A DNA stretch of 64,000 nt from Kryptolebias marmoratus (lineage: Eukaryota > Chordata > Actinopteri > Cyprinodontiformes > Rivulidae), in contig NC_051448.1 of the NCBI RefSeq assembly GCF_001649575.2, positions 15,941,819 to 16,005,818 on the forward strand. The letters are read 5' to 3'. Each line of letters opens with the position of its first letter. Position 1 is the stretch's first letter. Position numbers and translations under genes: made by a program. Positions 13,701 to 25,900 of the stretch are shown piece after piece. Under the pieces are notes generated by a model, which had not been told where the DNA came from, did not search any database, and saw only the letters and a list, made by a program, of their open reading frames with translations.

Positions 13701-16700
13701 GTTCTCGTTACATATTCTTCTTCCTGTTCACTCCCCGCTTCTCCTCTTTGCTCCGTCCCAGACATCAGACGATCAGAGGAACTGTCTTTGCTCAAACCTC
13801 CAGACGATCCCTCCAAAAAGAAAAAGAAGAAAGAGAAGAATTCGCCTCAGGATGACATCTGGGACATTTGGGATTCACTTAATGGGGGACCAGGAGGAAC
13901 AGGTACTGCAAATTTTATCAACTAGGCTAAAAACAAAAAGTTTTTTTTTTTTTTCCTGCAGACAGAGGCCCACTCATGAGATGAACCAGTTTGAGGATTA
14001 GACAGCAAACTGTGGTGATGTAAGAAGAGGAAAGTTTTGTTAGGGGAAAAATGTTGGGTTTTTCAAACAATGATGAAGTTTCGGGATAAAAAGATTTCAG
14101 ACATTTTATTATTATAGACTGGTCAACATCTTGTTTGATTATTTGCTTTTTGAATGATGTCTTAACTACTTGGTTGTTAATTGTATTTGTATATAGTTTT
14201 GTGTATGGATTTTTGTATTTTATGTTTTTTGGCAGTTTATGCACAAAAAAGTGAGTAAGATCACATTTTGGTCAACAGAAGCTGTAATTTATTCTAATCT
14301 AGAAATACAACTCTATGTTTAAACTTTGTAGACAGTATAGTGATGTTGATAATAAAAAATATTTCTTAATGATACTATCAGAAACATAACAAATTGTCAA
14401 GAAATAAACATGTATGGCAGAAAAGGCTCACAAATGATGTGAGCCACTAACAAATAAAATGACTATAAGTGCAATCAGCAGCATAATAAAGACCATAAAC
14501 AGTCAGGGTTTTAAAAGTCGTTATATTTTTGAACAAGAATTCCCTCTGTTGTTACTGTATAACCCACCCACTGTGACTCAATATCAGAATTATTATGAAA
14601 AATGAAAATAGCCCTCCTTGAAGGAATACATCCACTTCCCACCTTACATGCCAATGTTTTCAACAAAGCTCTAACATGATCCGATCTCACATGTGGCTTA
14701 TTTTGTTTCGATAAACTTTTATTCCCAATGTTCATTCCTCATTTAAAATCTTGTTCTGGCTTAAATTCCTCCTAGTTGACCTCTGACAGGTGGCTGAACT
14801 ACATCTGTAAATTTATTGTGCAATGATGTCACGTTCGCAAAAACTTATTGTAATTATTATTGCCTCCAAACAAGGTTCCATGTACGGTAAGACCATGACA
14901 GCAACCTACGACCCAGAGAACGGGATGCCGATGTCTGCCACCAGCCTTTGGTTTGGAGAAAACCCTCTAGCTGAGTGTCAGCCCAACCTGCCTCCCGCCG
15001 AGCTCGCCAAGCTGTATCAGCCGCTGTCCTTCGTGGACAAAGCAAGCAACAGCGCAGGGTAGAATTGGAAAACGCTTAGCCGAATTTAAAGTTGTTTATT
15101 TTTTTTTATCTGCAAATCATCTCATTGGTTGTTACGACTGACAGGTGGCTGGACTCGTCGCGTTCTCTCATGGAGCAAGACATTCAGGACGAGGACAAGC
15201 TGCTGCTTCGCTTCAAGTACAACGTCTTCTTTGACCTCAACCCTAAAGTAAGACGATGCTTTTGTTTTTGTGAAGCTCCCTGAAACAAGAACAGAGCCGC
15301 CTTGGTTTGAAGTTGTCGGTCCAAGCTTGAGTCAGCATGTGTTTTTTCACGTTTCAGTACGATGCCGTCAGGATAACGCAGCTCTACGAACAGGCACGGT
15401 GGTCCATCCTGCTGGAGGAGATCGACTGCACCGAAGAGGAGATGCTGATGTTCGCTTCGCTGCAGGTGAACCTTGAAAAGCAAACATAAGTTAAGGTGTT
15501 GAACGTTCTAATTTTAGCAAGAGTATAGCAAAGTTAGGGTTACACTGAGTGATACACAAATGTTACCAAGATTTAACAAGAAGGTTGTATTTATTCGCTT
15601 GTCTCATCTTTTTGAACTTTAGTGTTAAATTAGTTGTCACAGTACAATTAGAAGTTACAGAAGGACTTGAAATGTAGTTATGCTTTATGTCTGTAAAGAT
15701 TTTACAACTTCTAAAAATAAATTAGTATTTAGAAAATACTTTAATAAATAATTATGAATGTTGAATTTGAAATTTATAGTATATTCAAATGGAGAAGTGG
15801 AGTTCTTGTTTGCAAGGCAATTGATTTAAAATAGACATATGCAGTACAGATCTTTTTCATTTTAAGTAGAACTTGTAATACAAAAGAAAAAACATCATAA
15901 GAAACTTTCAGCAGAAGGTCGTGACAGTAAAAGTTTAACTCTTTAGAAGTTTTAGTGTTTCCTTTTAAACATTTATTTTTTTAATCACCCTAAAGTGACA
16001 ATAGGAAGGCTTTATGTGGAATTTAGCCTTTGATAATTTAAATATTTTGTGCAAAATAATTTATGTTGGTGGAATGATAGAATATATTTTATAAAACTGA
16101 AGACGCCTTACATTTTGCAATGCTACTACAGAACATTGTGTGCATGTGAGTTGTGGATTTTTATCTTTTTTTTCTGTTTGTTTCTAATTTCTGGGTTTTA
16201 TTTTTATATTTGAGAACATGTAAAATTAGAAATCAGACCGTATTTGTCAGAAAATCTTCAGGAAATGTGCCAAAGTAGCCAGAACAACGTGTATATGTAT
16301 ATTTAATGTAATAAAATAATGCTGAAGGAATTCAGGAAATAAAATACATAAATGTTTTAAAGGTCTAGCATTCCTCAAAGAAATGCAAACTGCCCGTCAC
16401 CTTTAATGCCAGGGTTTTAAACTGAGATTATCCTATGTTGAGAAATAACAAAGTTTTAGCTGTTTTACTTAAACCTGGAAAATAACGTTATACTCAATCT
16501 CATGCAATATTGCAAGATCTCTAAGTGCTCATGACTCTCAGCTTCTACCGCATCAAATTTTAGCTCTGTAAAAGTGGCTAGAGCTTGAGTTGGGGGAACT
16601 TTTTTGAAAAAAATGACCTAATGAAAAATGTACTATATGATTTATTATTAAAAGCACTTTTAGCAGGCATTGGTGATAAATGAACAACATCCTGATTCAG

Positions 16701-19700
16701 TCAGATTTATAATCATGAGCTACCCCTCAGTAAGGAAACAGAAATATGACAGACATTAGATCTGAGTACAGTCTGCTGTGGGTTTATGAGCTCAGAATGG
16801 AGGAGAGTAGGTTGGTATCTAAATCCATGGAAGGACGTGTCGGGACATGAGAAAAATCCCACTGGAGGCAGCAGAAAAGACAGGAGTGGAAAGACTTAAA
16901 CCTAGCGCAGCAAGAATTAAAGCTCGCTGACAAAAAATGCTTTAAGAATGCAATGATTACCAAAAGGCTTTAAATGAACTATTCTCCGTGTGTAAATCTC
17001 AGCCCATCCTCGGCTCTTATTTTGGGACGGTGATTCAGAAATCACAATGATTCAAAGGGAGTGTTGCGCTCACCTACACGTTGGTGCAACGGCTGGCACG
17101 GAGGGCTTTTCTCAACCTTCCTTCTGACTCAGCCTGTTTTCAGAATTGCTTAAGTCAAGTTGAAGAACTTCTTCTTAACGTGTCCTTTCTGTTCGCTAAA
17201 TGTGCAGTTTGGTTTCCTTTGCCCTTTTCCACTCAAGAGTAATTCCTTTCACAGTATCACATTTGCAAACTGACCATGTCGAGCGAGCCAATGGACCGCT
17301 CCAATGAACCAGAAATCGATGAAGTAGAGGCTGCCCTCTCTAACCTGGAGGTGACTCTTGAAGTCGGGCACACAGACAGACTTCTGGTAAATATATTTTT
17401 AAAGCAAGCTGAAAACTTTGAGTTCTAGTTGTTGGTTTTTTTTAACATCAGAATGTCTCATTGTTCTGCTGAAGTCAGGAGTAGACTTCCCTGATTGCAT
17501 GTTTTAATGTTGTCACAAGGAGATGGAAGATTACTGACGGTTGTTTCTCTTGCCTCCAGGAAGACATTACAGACATTCCAGAGCTGGCAGATTACCTCCG
17601 GCTGTTTAGGTAAACTCATCTTTACTTAGAAATTACTGAAGTAAAGTCTCACTTATCTGTCACTGCAATTCTCTCTTTCTTTACCTTTAAATGCTTTAAT
17701 CTGCAGCTCAGTTAGCTTAATGCAGTAGCTCGGAAGATTAATTGTGAATCATTGAACAGCCTTTAAATATCCTCTAAACAAATTTGCTAGATGTGATCAC
17801 AGCTTTGGTTTTTACTTTGATCGTGTCATTTCTTTTAAATCATTTTAAATTTTGCTTTCTGGAAATAGTATGTATTGCTTTAAAAAAATAACTTCACCTT
17901 TTGTTTTTTATCAGCGACGCAGTCTTGCTCACATGTACATGTGTGTGTTAATTCAGGCCCAGACGACTGACTCTGCGGTCATACAAAGAGTACTGGTTTG
18001 TGTTCAAGGACACCACCATCTCTTACTACAAGAACAAGGAGGCCTCCAGCGGAGAGCCGATCGAGCAGTTTCATCTGCGAGGTCGGGACACAGGCTCATA
18101 CTTTCATTATGTGTTTTGCTTCATAAATATTTCATAGCCTTCAAGTGAAGCATGTTCCTGCTAAAAACATCCGCTGCATGCAGTGGTAAATACTTGTAAC
18201 ATGAAAATCAGATTTATATTAAAAATATACACAGATAGAATATTTAGATGTGGAGGTCAGTTTGGAAAAAGTTCTAAAAATCAACAATCAGACAAAGTTA
18301 ACATTTGCTTCCAACGTGCATCTGCTGGTCTTGCTTTGCTGTTAGTTAAAATCTCCCCCCGCTTGAACCAACAGGCTGTGAGGTGGTTCCTGACGTGCAC
18401 GTCACGGACAAGAAGTTTGGCATCAAGCTCCTGCTCCCGGTTGCCGACGGGATGAATGAAATCTACATCCGATGTGACAACGTAAAGCTCCCCTCCTCGC
18501 CTGAGTGGTTAGAGGAATGTTTCAGATAGTTGGGAGTGAGGTTCAGTGGAAAGGTTATGGATAATTAATATCTTACCTGTTGTAGATAGATTTCTGATCA
18601 GATTGATGAGCTAACAGCTACTCCTATTGGAGTGAAGACCAAAGTGGATTGATTTGCTTTTTAGGTGAGGTTAGGACACCACCTTCAATTTTACATTAGT
18701 TACTCTGATACTAATATTATTATATATCTGCTGGCGATGCCTCAGTCTGCACTGACAGTGCTACAAATAGCTACTCTATTTGTGCTTGCAGAATGTTTTT
18801 TAATAACTGCGTATTGCTAAATTGATGTCAGTTTAGGCAGACTTGAGCTATACACAACAGATAACGCATAAACTGCTCATAACCTTTCCCCAGAACTCCA
18901 CTTTACACTTTCTGAGATATCCCTTTAAGAGCACTTTCCTGGGAATTTGGGGGCAAATTCTACACTAAGTCCTTCATTCTGTGTGTGTGTTCCCTCCGGT
19001 GCAGGAAACGCAGTACGCCAAGTGGAAAGCTGCATGTATCCTCGCCTCCAAAGGCAAAACAATGGCCTACAGCTCCTATAAGACAGAAGTGAAGAACATC
19101 CAGTCCTTTTTGCAAATGAAAAGCCTGGCGCCCCCTCCTGGTCAGGCAGCTCCGGACCTTGATGCCATGGAAATGAATTCTGAATGTTTCGTTTCCCCGC
19201 GTTACGCCAAAAAGCAAAAGACTAAGCAGGTTTGTTTGAGACCTGCATGACTTGGCCATCAACTATAAAGAGTCTTCTCGCTAAATAATGTTGCTAACTC
19301 TGCATTTCATGGTTGCATCAAGCTGACAACTCGAATCCTGGAGGCCCATCAGAACATAGCCCAGCTGTCACTAATGGAGGCCAAGATGCGCTTCATCCAG
19401 GCCTGGCAGTCCCTCCCAGAGTTTGGAATCAACTACTACATTGTCAAGTACAGTGCACACGTTTTGATAAAATAAACATACATCTGGTGACACATTTAAA
19501 CACTGTCTTTTTTTCATTTGTTTTTCAGATTTAGAGGGGGCAAAAAGGAGGAAATTCTAGGGATTTCATACAACCGAATGATTCGTATTGACATGTCCTC
19601 CGGCTTGCCCGTCACCACATGGAGGTTTGCCAACATGAAGCAGTGGAACGTCAACTGGGAAACAAGACAAGTAAGGGAGAAAAAAACAAAAAACATTTTG

Positions 19701-19930
19701 AAGCCTTTTCTACAGATACTGTATGTGAATCCCTAATCTCCTGTATCTAATTTCAGGTGACAATAGAATTTGACAACAATGTGACAATAGCCTTCTGCAC
19801 GGTGAGCTGCGACTGCAAGGTGGTCCACGAGTTCATCGGCGGTTACATCTTCCTCTCTACGCGATCCAAGGACCAGAATGAGACGCTAGATGAAGAACTG
19901 TTTCATAAACTAACAGGAGGCCAAGAATGA
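10742..19930 (+). CDS. fermt1: Fermitin family homolog 1 (kindlin-1), 15 coding exons
   Basis: Kindlin-1 binds integrin beta tails and, with talin, activates integrins at focal adhesions of epithelial cells. Coding exons: 10742-10895, 12880-12977, 13504-13639, 13762-13902, 14875-15058, 15145-15247, 15358-15465, 17255-17386, 17560-17609, 17957-18081, 18375-18481, 19005-19229, 19323-19447, 19529-19670, 19757-19930. All junctions are GT-AG and phases close to a 667-aa product (human 677). The order is an N-terminal F0 region with 'GDLHVGG', an F1 region with a six-lysine run at residues 148-153 inside the kindlin insert loop, F2 split by a PH domain (about 365-465), and an F3 domain. F3 keeps the integrin-binding Gln-Trp pair at 601-602 ('[11 protein letters not shown]'), and the C-terminus '[17 protein letters not shown]' is typical. 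The start at 10742 follows a splice acceptor and gives the expected N-terminal length. Kindlin-2 and -3 fit less well, also by synteny. Confidence 0.95.
11684..11877. mobile_element. hAT-type MITE with exact 8-bp target duplication
   Basis: A 194-bp element in FERMT1 intron 2. It begins 'cagtggtgtccaatcc' and ends with the near-perfect inverse 'ggattggacacccctg'. It is flanked on both sides by 'atctacag' (11676-11683 and 11878-11885). An 8-bp duplication with CAG...CTG ends is the hAT hallmark. Much of the interior is also inverted-repeat. It has no transposase and is therefore non-autonomous. Confidence 0.9.
12797..12841 (+). repeat. Isolated tail of a palindromic repeat
   Basis: A diverged match ('ctggatgactgaaaatctac') to the roughly 30-bp tail that follows the hairpin repeats at 24710 and 62427. 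The hairpin itself is absent. It lies in FERMT1 intron 2. Confidence 0.5.
16355..16600 (+). repeat. Partial copy of dispersed family 3, in FERMT1 intron 8
   Basis: The segment with 'ggtctagcattcctcaaaga' and 'gtcacctttaatgccagggt' aligns by eye with 62090-62170 (same orientation) and inversely with about 37310-37350. The rest of this 1.8-kb intron (15466-17254) shows nothing else recognisable. Confidence 0.55.
18512..18928. mobile_element. TTAA-type MITE (family 2), in FERMT1 intron 12
   Basis: The left end carries 'ggttcagtggaaaggttatg'. The right end, read in reverse, is a TTAAAGGGATA terminus leading to 'gttctggggaaaggttatga', so the ends are imperfect terminal inverted repeats. The interior 'gatgagctaacagctact' is shared with copies at 37780, 49415, 56752 and 59695. 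A TTAAAGGRR terminus is what I recall for T2-type MITEs of the Kolobok superfamily, first described in Xenopus. That assignment is inference. Confidence 0.65.
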
Positions 19931-20462
19931 CCAAAGAAATATAAGTCAGCCCATCTTGTGATGTGTTTTGTGTTCATTTTCATAGTGTAAAAGTAAAGAA
20001 TCTCATTAAACCACTGTCATAAATACAAATAACACATTTTTGCTCACAGAACAATATCATAATGTCTTTACACTGACATCACATATGGAAATATCTTTAT
20101 GCTAATGTAAATATGTAGTTAGGGTTGGTTTGTTAAATTACAAATGAGCTAATATTTGTGAGAAGCCACCTTTTTTTTACATTTCATAACTTTCTCCTAT
20201 TAAACTTGAATGACTTATTTTACACATTTCATTGAGCTTCAGTCAACTTAATCTCCAGATTGTGATGTGCTTTGCTTGAATTTATAAACGTGTCATGTGA
20301 TGTACTTGAAAGTAGACTTTATTTTTTTATATTTGCTACTTTATATGAGATAAAGTATATGGGATACTTATATAACACAGCCATAGACACCCCTAACTAC
20401 TGCCACACCACCAAAAAGTGAAGCCTCTGTATTCACAGCAAGTCTGAGGAGGGCTTAGTGTA

Positions 20463-20468
20463 AATAAA
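20463..20468 (+). terminator. fermt1: Candidate FERMT1 poly(A) signal
   Basis: The first canonical AATAAA after the FERMT1 stop, about 530 bp downstream. A nearer ATTAAA variant at 20005-20010 could be used instead. Transcript data would decide. Confidence 0.4.
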
Positions 20469-20999
20469 GAAATTTCACATAACTAGTGAGACGTCCTTTG
20501 CTTTAAAGAGCTAATCCGTTATTACTTAAACATTATGTCTGTTACAGAAGACCACAAAAATGTTCCATGTTTTTCAAATGTGAGTCCGTGTTGAAAACTA
20601 TGGGATCACGAGTTGAAAATGTTCTAAAATTAAACAGGAAACATGTTGAATTACAGTGTTTTCGCATGATTTTCACAGTGAAATTCATGTTTCTGTAAGG
20701 GGTGTGCTTATGTAAATATTATAGGTTTGCTCTTTATGTCAAGTATGTTTTGGTAGAATTTTGACACATATGATGTTTTTAACAAAACCCTGACAGCTCC
20801 TAATTACAACAGTATTCCTAAATTTAGACTGATTTAACAGGTAGTTTTAAAGTTAGGTTTTTACAACATACTAATTGATCGATGGACTGCATGTTGTCTG
20901 TAGTTCAGTAAATTAAAGGTTGCTGAAAAACTTATTAGTAGCACAATAAGATCTAAATCTAGAAGTTACTTTTACAGGGTCAAAAGAACATCCACATTT

Positions 21000-21880
21000 T
21001 TCATTTTAATGAGCAGAGATTACAGCAAATCAACTTACTGCATCCTTGATCTCAGGTCCTGGAGGACCCTCAACCCTTTGCAACTGAATATGGATAAGAC
21101 TGAGCTAATTATTACTGACCCAGGCTCTTTCTGTGCTTATGCTGCACATCATATGCACTCCCTGTCTAAACCCAAAACACAAAACTGTAATGTTCTTGGT
21201 GCTACACTTGACAATAACCTCACCTTGAACAACCACGCAACTCAGATTTTGCAATTTAGCAGCTTTTCTAAGATTAGTACAATGTTATCCTGGGGAGTCT
21301 TGAGACTGTGATTCATGCTTTCATTTCTTCCTGCTTGGAATATTGCAGCTCTCCATATACATTTCTGAGCCAGTAAAGTTTACATAAATTCCAGTTGGTC
21401 CAAATTCAGCAGCTAGACTTCTCTCTGAAACCACAAAAAGAGAACACATTGCTCCTGTTTGCACTTGCTCCCAGTAAGTTTTAGGATTGATTATAATTCA
21501 TAATTCATAATATTCATTCTGAAATCCTGCCTAGAGACCAAAATTGGCTGCGTCTTTTATACTGGGGCGGCTATTCTTTGGAATAAGCTTCCAGAAGAGA
21601 TTAGGCTGTTTTCCTAGTCTGTTTTTCTTAAAGACACATTTGTACAGAAATACCTTTGCTAGTCTTTGTCTTCCATTCATTGAAGACCTCCCTTAAGTTT
21701 AATATTACTATTATTATTTATTATAAATGTTGCATATTTTCATTTTTTATTTTCAATCATATTCCATGGTTTTATTACCTTTTTTCACTTTACTGGTGTT
21801 TGCATGTTATCATTTTAATTATGCACTGTTGATAATTCTATATTTGTAATCTGTTAAGCAGCTTTGTTATTATTGTTGTT
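21000..21880 (+). mobile_element. Decayed 3' part of a non-LTR retrotransposon (LINE)
   Basis: Conceptual translation in shifting frames gives signatures of the C-terminal reverse-transcriptase region: 'LQLNMDKTELIITDPG', 'LGATLDNNLTLNNH', then 'VIHAFISSCLEYCSS', and further on a degenerate 'ISFQKRL...LKTHLYR' block. This is the usual order in L2/Rex1-type fish LINEs. Several frameshifts and stops show it is dead. No endonuclease region is present, so it is 5'-truncated. Confidence 0.8.
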
Positions 21881-22169
21881 GTTGTTGGTATTAGAAAAAA
21901 TGATACGGCACTCAGATCTTTTCCTGTTTATAGTTTCTTTCATGTTTTTTGCAATCAAACTACTTCAACAGTTGTGCTACTTCAACCATTCATATAATAT
22001 GTGAAAACATTTATTTGGATTGGGAATTGGCTGCAGTGACTCTTAGTATTTGTAACTTTTATTCTTTTTGTATTATTTATTTCTATTTACAAAACATTTC
22101 CTCATAAAAACGATTGAGATTTAATCTGTTTCTTCAAACACGTCGTTCTCTGAAATCTACTTCATCATA

Positions 22170-22529
22170 CTTGCTTTGTTTTTGTTTTCTAATGTCGCTT
22201 TTAGCTTTTATCAACTGTCTTGCTAATTTTAGATTTTAATTACTATTTAGGTATTGGAACCTTTACCAACAGCTTTGCAGTTTTTAGCTTTTAGCAGCTG
22301 TTTTTTTTAAATTTTATTTTAACCTTTAGCTACAGTTTAGCTAATTTTACTTTTCATCTAAGGTTTTGCTACATTTAGCTTTTATCTACAGTTTTGCTCA
22401 TTGTAACTTTTAGCTACTGTCTGGCTCATTTTAACAATTTGTTCTGCTTCTACCTTCACCAGTTTGGTTAACAATTTATTTGTCGACAAATTTTAGCAAC
22501 ATTAAGCACTCATCATTCACACTTCCCCA

Positions 22530-22530
<1 letters not shown>
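22170..22530 (+). repeat. TTAGC-rich dispersed repeat, second copy
   Basis: Repeated 'ttagcttttagctac'-type words, ending in 'agcactcatcattcacact', which matches the end of the copy at 8450-9060. It is not tandemly expanded here. Confidence 0.6.

Positions 22531-22583
<53 letters not shown>
22531..22583. repeat. (TAA)n microsatellite
   Basis: About 17 perfect TAA/AAT units, directly abutting the TTAGC-rich repeat. Confidence 0.95.
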
Positions 22584-22736
22584 TACAGTCAATAAATGAC
22601 AAAAGATGTTGCAGTAGTTTGTGAGACTGTATCCTCTTTAATATTAAAAGTTTTTTGTTTTAATACAGGCAGGTCCGTTTTTATCGATTGTTCTGAAATC
22701 TACTGTTTATCAGAAGCTTCTCTCCTATTGGCTGAG

Positions 22737-22993
22737 AAACCCATCCGTTTTTCATTCCAGCCAATCACAGGCGCGCATGCTGAAGGGGTTGGTCCGGCTT
22801 CAATCTGCTTTCGTTTAGCCATCCTCATAAGCTAGTGGAATGAAAGCTAACACGTGGATTTGAGTACTTCGACTATTTTCTTACATTTCAGGATAGTTTG
22901 GTGCCTTTTATGAACTGTGCCTTGTCAACGAGGGCTCCGTACTCTTAGCTTAAGGCGAACTTTACTTGTCAGGAGAGTCTTGAGCCTTTTATT
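22737..22993 (+). promoter_or_regulatory. trmt6: TRMT6 promoter and 5'UTR
   Basis: Two CCAAT boxes in opposite orientation (ATTGG at 22737-22741, CCAAT at 22761-22765) are followed by GCGCATGC (22773-22780), a good half of the NRF1 palindrome. There is no TATA box. This is a typical housekeeping arrangement and suits an essential tRNA-modification gene. The start codon is about 210 bp downstream. In human this promoter is shared head-to-head with MCM8; no divergent MCM8 exon is seen upstream here. Confidence 0.6.
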
Positions 22994-25900
22994 ATGGCGG
23001 ACAACGAAGACGATGATTATCAGTACAGAATCAAAGACGGGGACTACGTTGTGTTAAAACGAGGAGAAATCTACAAAGCAGTGCAGATTCAGCTGAGGAA
23101 GTAAGTCAGAACTGCACAGCTACGATGCTAAACATAACTTATAATGGATGTCTCCACTGGCATAATGCACAAAAAGCAGCTGATCAATGAGAGTATGTGG
23201 TTGTTTACACAGGAAAGTGATCTTTGAGAAGCAGTGGATCTTTCTGGATAATGTAGTGGGACACCTGTACAGCACCACGTTTGAGATTGTGTCTGGGGGG
23301 GTCCTGCAACCCAAGAAGGAAGACAAGGACTCAGAAAGCTCTACAGGTGCGAATCATTTAATTGATCATGTATTTCCAATGCATTTTAAAATGTTGATAA
23401 GTGTTTTCTTTCCACATTGCCTACTCCATGTGTCTGCGTGTGTTTGGTCCTAGATGTGAAAGCGGCAGGTACAGACAACAGGAACATTGTGGATGATGGG
23501 AAATCGCAGAAGTTGACCCGGGACGACATTGAGACGCTGAAAGAGCAAGGTCTGAAGGGTCAGGTACATCCAAAACTGTAGTTTCACATGGAAACGGGAA
23601 AGTATCACAGGGCTGTCAGCTTCTGTGGCTGTGGAGTAAGGTATCATTGAAAATATGCAGGTTTTTTTTATTGACACAAACAATTAGGGCTGCACAATAT
23701 ATTGAAAATTTATCGATATTGCTAAATCATATTAAGAAGGTCACCTGATATTTGTAACCACATCAAACACAACATATTTTGATACCATTAGATAGATCTT
23801 TTAAAGACAAATCCAACACAATTTGAATTTTAAAATCGGTCTACTGGTTACCAATTTATTGTCAAAAAATGATCATCAGAATCGGTCTAAATGAATCCAG
23901 TTCTTAAATAGACGGCATTAGAAAGTCCTGTGTTTAAACTCTCTGGATTTTTGCCCTTTTCTTCACGCTTTGTGCTCTGACTGCTGTCGTGGAGGATTAG
24001 GTACCAACTATTTGACAGAACATCCCTTCAGAAATGACCTGAATATCCCTTTAAGAGCAAAACAAAATACTCAAACTAATTTTGTTTTTTGATTAGAGGC
24101 ATGTGAACTACAGCCCATCTATGTTAATCTAAACACTTTTATTCCTGTTTTTCACTGATGTAAAATTTCCGTTTTATCCCGATAAATGGCCCATGTTCTC
24201 ATTTATTTTTCATTTACTAAATATTTTTCCAACGGATGATAGGTCTCGTCTCCAGGGTTTTCAGTTTAGCCTTTTTTCTTTATTTAGATTTAGCATTATA
24301 TTATTAAAACCATCAACAGTCTTCCTTGGAAAAAAAATGGAAGGCAGCCCCATTTAGCATTAATAATTGAAATGAGCACCGCTTCAAAAGTGAACGTGAG
24401 AATTTTGTTGCTGTTTTTTGTTCAATTTCAGCAAAATAAACTTCGAAAAATGTAAATAAAGTAAAAAAAAATTGGTCTGGATGACATGTTTTTTTTTAAT
24501 AAAATAGCCCTGGTGCTATCAATACTTATCAGTTCACAACATTTAGGTTCACACCTGAAAATACAACCTAATAACCGTCACCCTTCTCAAAAATTGAGTC
24601 GGTATTGTTTTTGTGAAGTCCAGTTATTTTGTCCATATTTTCAACTGAAGTGAAAACCTGGTTTTGGCGTTAAGTGTCACATAAATGAGTGGGAATTTGT
24701 AAAAATATAATTCAAAAAAGGTTAAAAACAAAAACAACTGGACTTCGATTCTTTAGTTGAAGACGTTTCGCTTCTCATCCGAGGAGCTTTCTCCTCCAAG
24801 AAGCGAAACGTCTTCAACTGCAGAATAGAAGTCCAGTTGTTTTTGTTTTTTTAACCTTTTTTGAATTTTTACCATGGCCTGGATGACTGAGAATCTACAC
24901 CAGCATAAAAAGATAATAATATAAAATACTTTAAATGTACAAACTAGGCATAAGGACAGAAATGAATAAAATGTGAGATGGGATTATAGCTGTGTGTTTG
25001 GTCCTCAGGAAATCATTCAGCAGCTGATCGAGAACAGCTCCACCTTCAGTAATAAGACCGGATACGCCCAGGACAAGTACATCAAGAAAAAGAAGAAGAA
25101 GTGAGTCACTTCTGATGTTACACTCACGATCTACTGCAGAGCTACGTTAACGTAGTGTGTTCAGAAATGCTTGTGGTTTCCCAGGTATGAAAACACTGTG
25201 ACGATTCTGAAACCAACCTGTCGCATCCTGGCTCTGATGTACCATGGCCGCGAGCCAGGAAAGATCTGGTGAGTTAGCCCACTAACAAACAGGACGTGTG
25301 ATATTTGTCCCTCCGTATCAGGAGCATGACTGGATTCTGTGCGTGTTTGCATGTGATGCAGCCACCTGCGCTATGACACACTCGCGCAGATGTTGACTTT
25401 GGCGAACATCCACGCTGGCAGTAAAGTTCTGGTGTTTGAGACTTGTGCCGGACTTGTACTGGGATCCGTCATGGAGCGAATGGGAGGTTAGTTTGCTCCT
25501 AAGAGTACGTGTGCAGCTGGATGTGTCCGAAAGATTAAAGTGTTTTCATGCAGCTTGAACAAAGCCTTTTTTTTTTTTTTCCTCTGCCCTTTATTTAATT
25601 ACTTTCTGCTTTCCCCTCATCCAGGCTACGGCTCAGTGATTCAGATGTACCCAGGAGGGGGGCCTGTTCGGGCGGGTGTGGAGTGCTTCGGCTTTCCTGC
25701 TCATTTTCACAATATGCTGCACGAGTTCCCCATCTGCCACATCAACGCTATGTTGGCAGGCTCTCTGGACACCACTGTCAAAGACCCCGCTGCTGGTATG
25801 GCTTCGCTTTTTTACTGAGCTATAACAAACTAGTGCTAAAGGGCCCCAAAAAATTATATTTTTCTTTGGTTGAGCTGAAGAAATGTCAGTGGGGTCACTG

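Noticed and set aside
23985..24060. A possible right end of a TTAA-type MITE ('gaatatccctttaagagc') in TRMT6 intron 3.
   Set aside because: Only about 40 bp match and no left end was found. Too short to list as an element.
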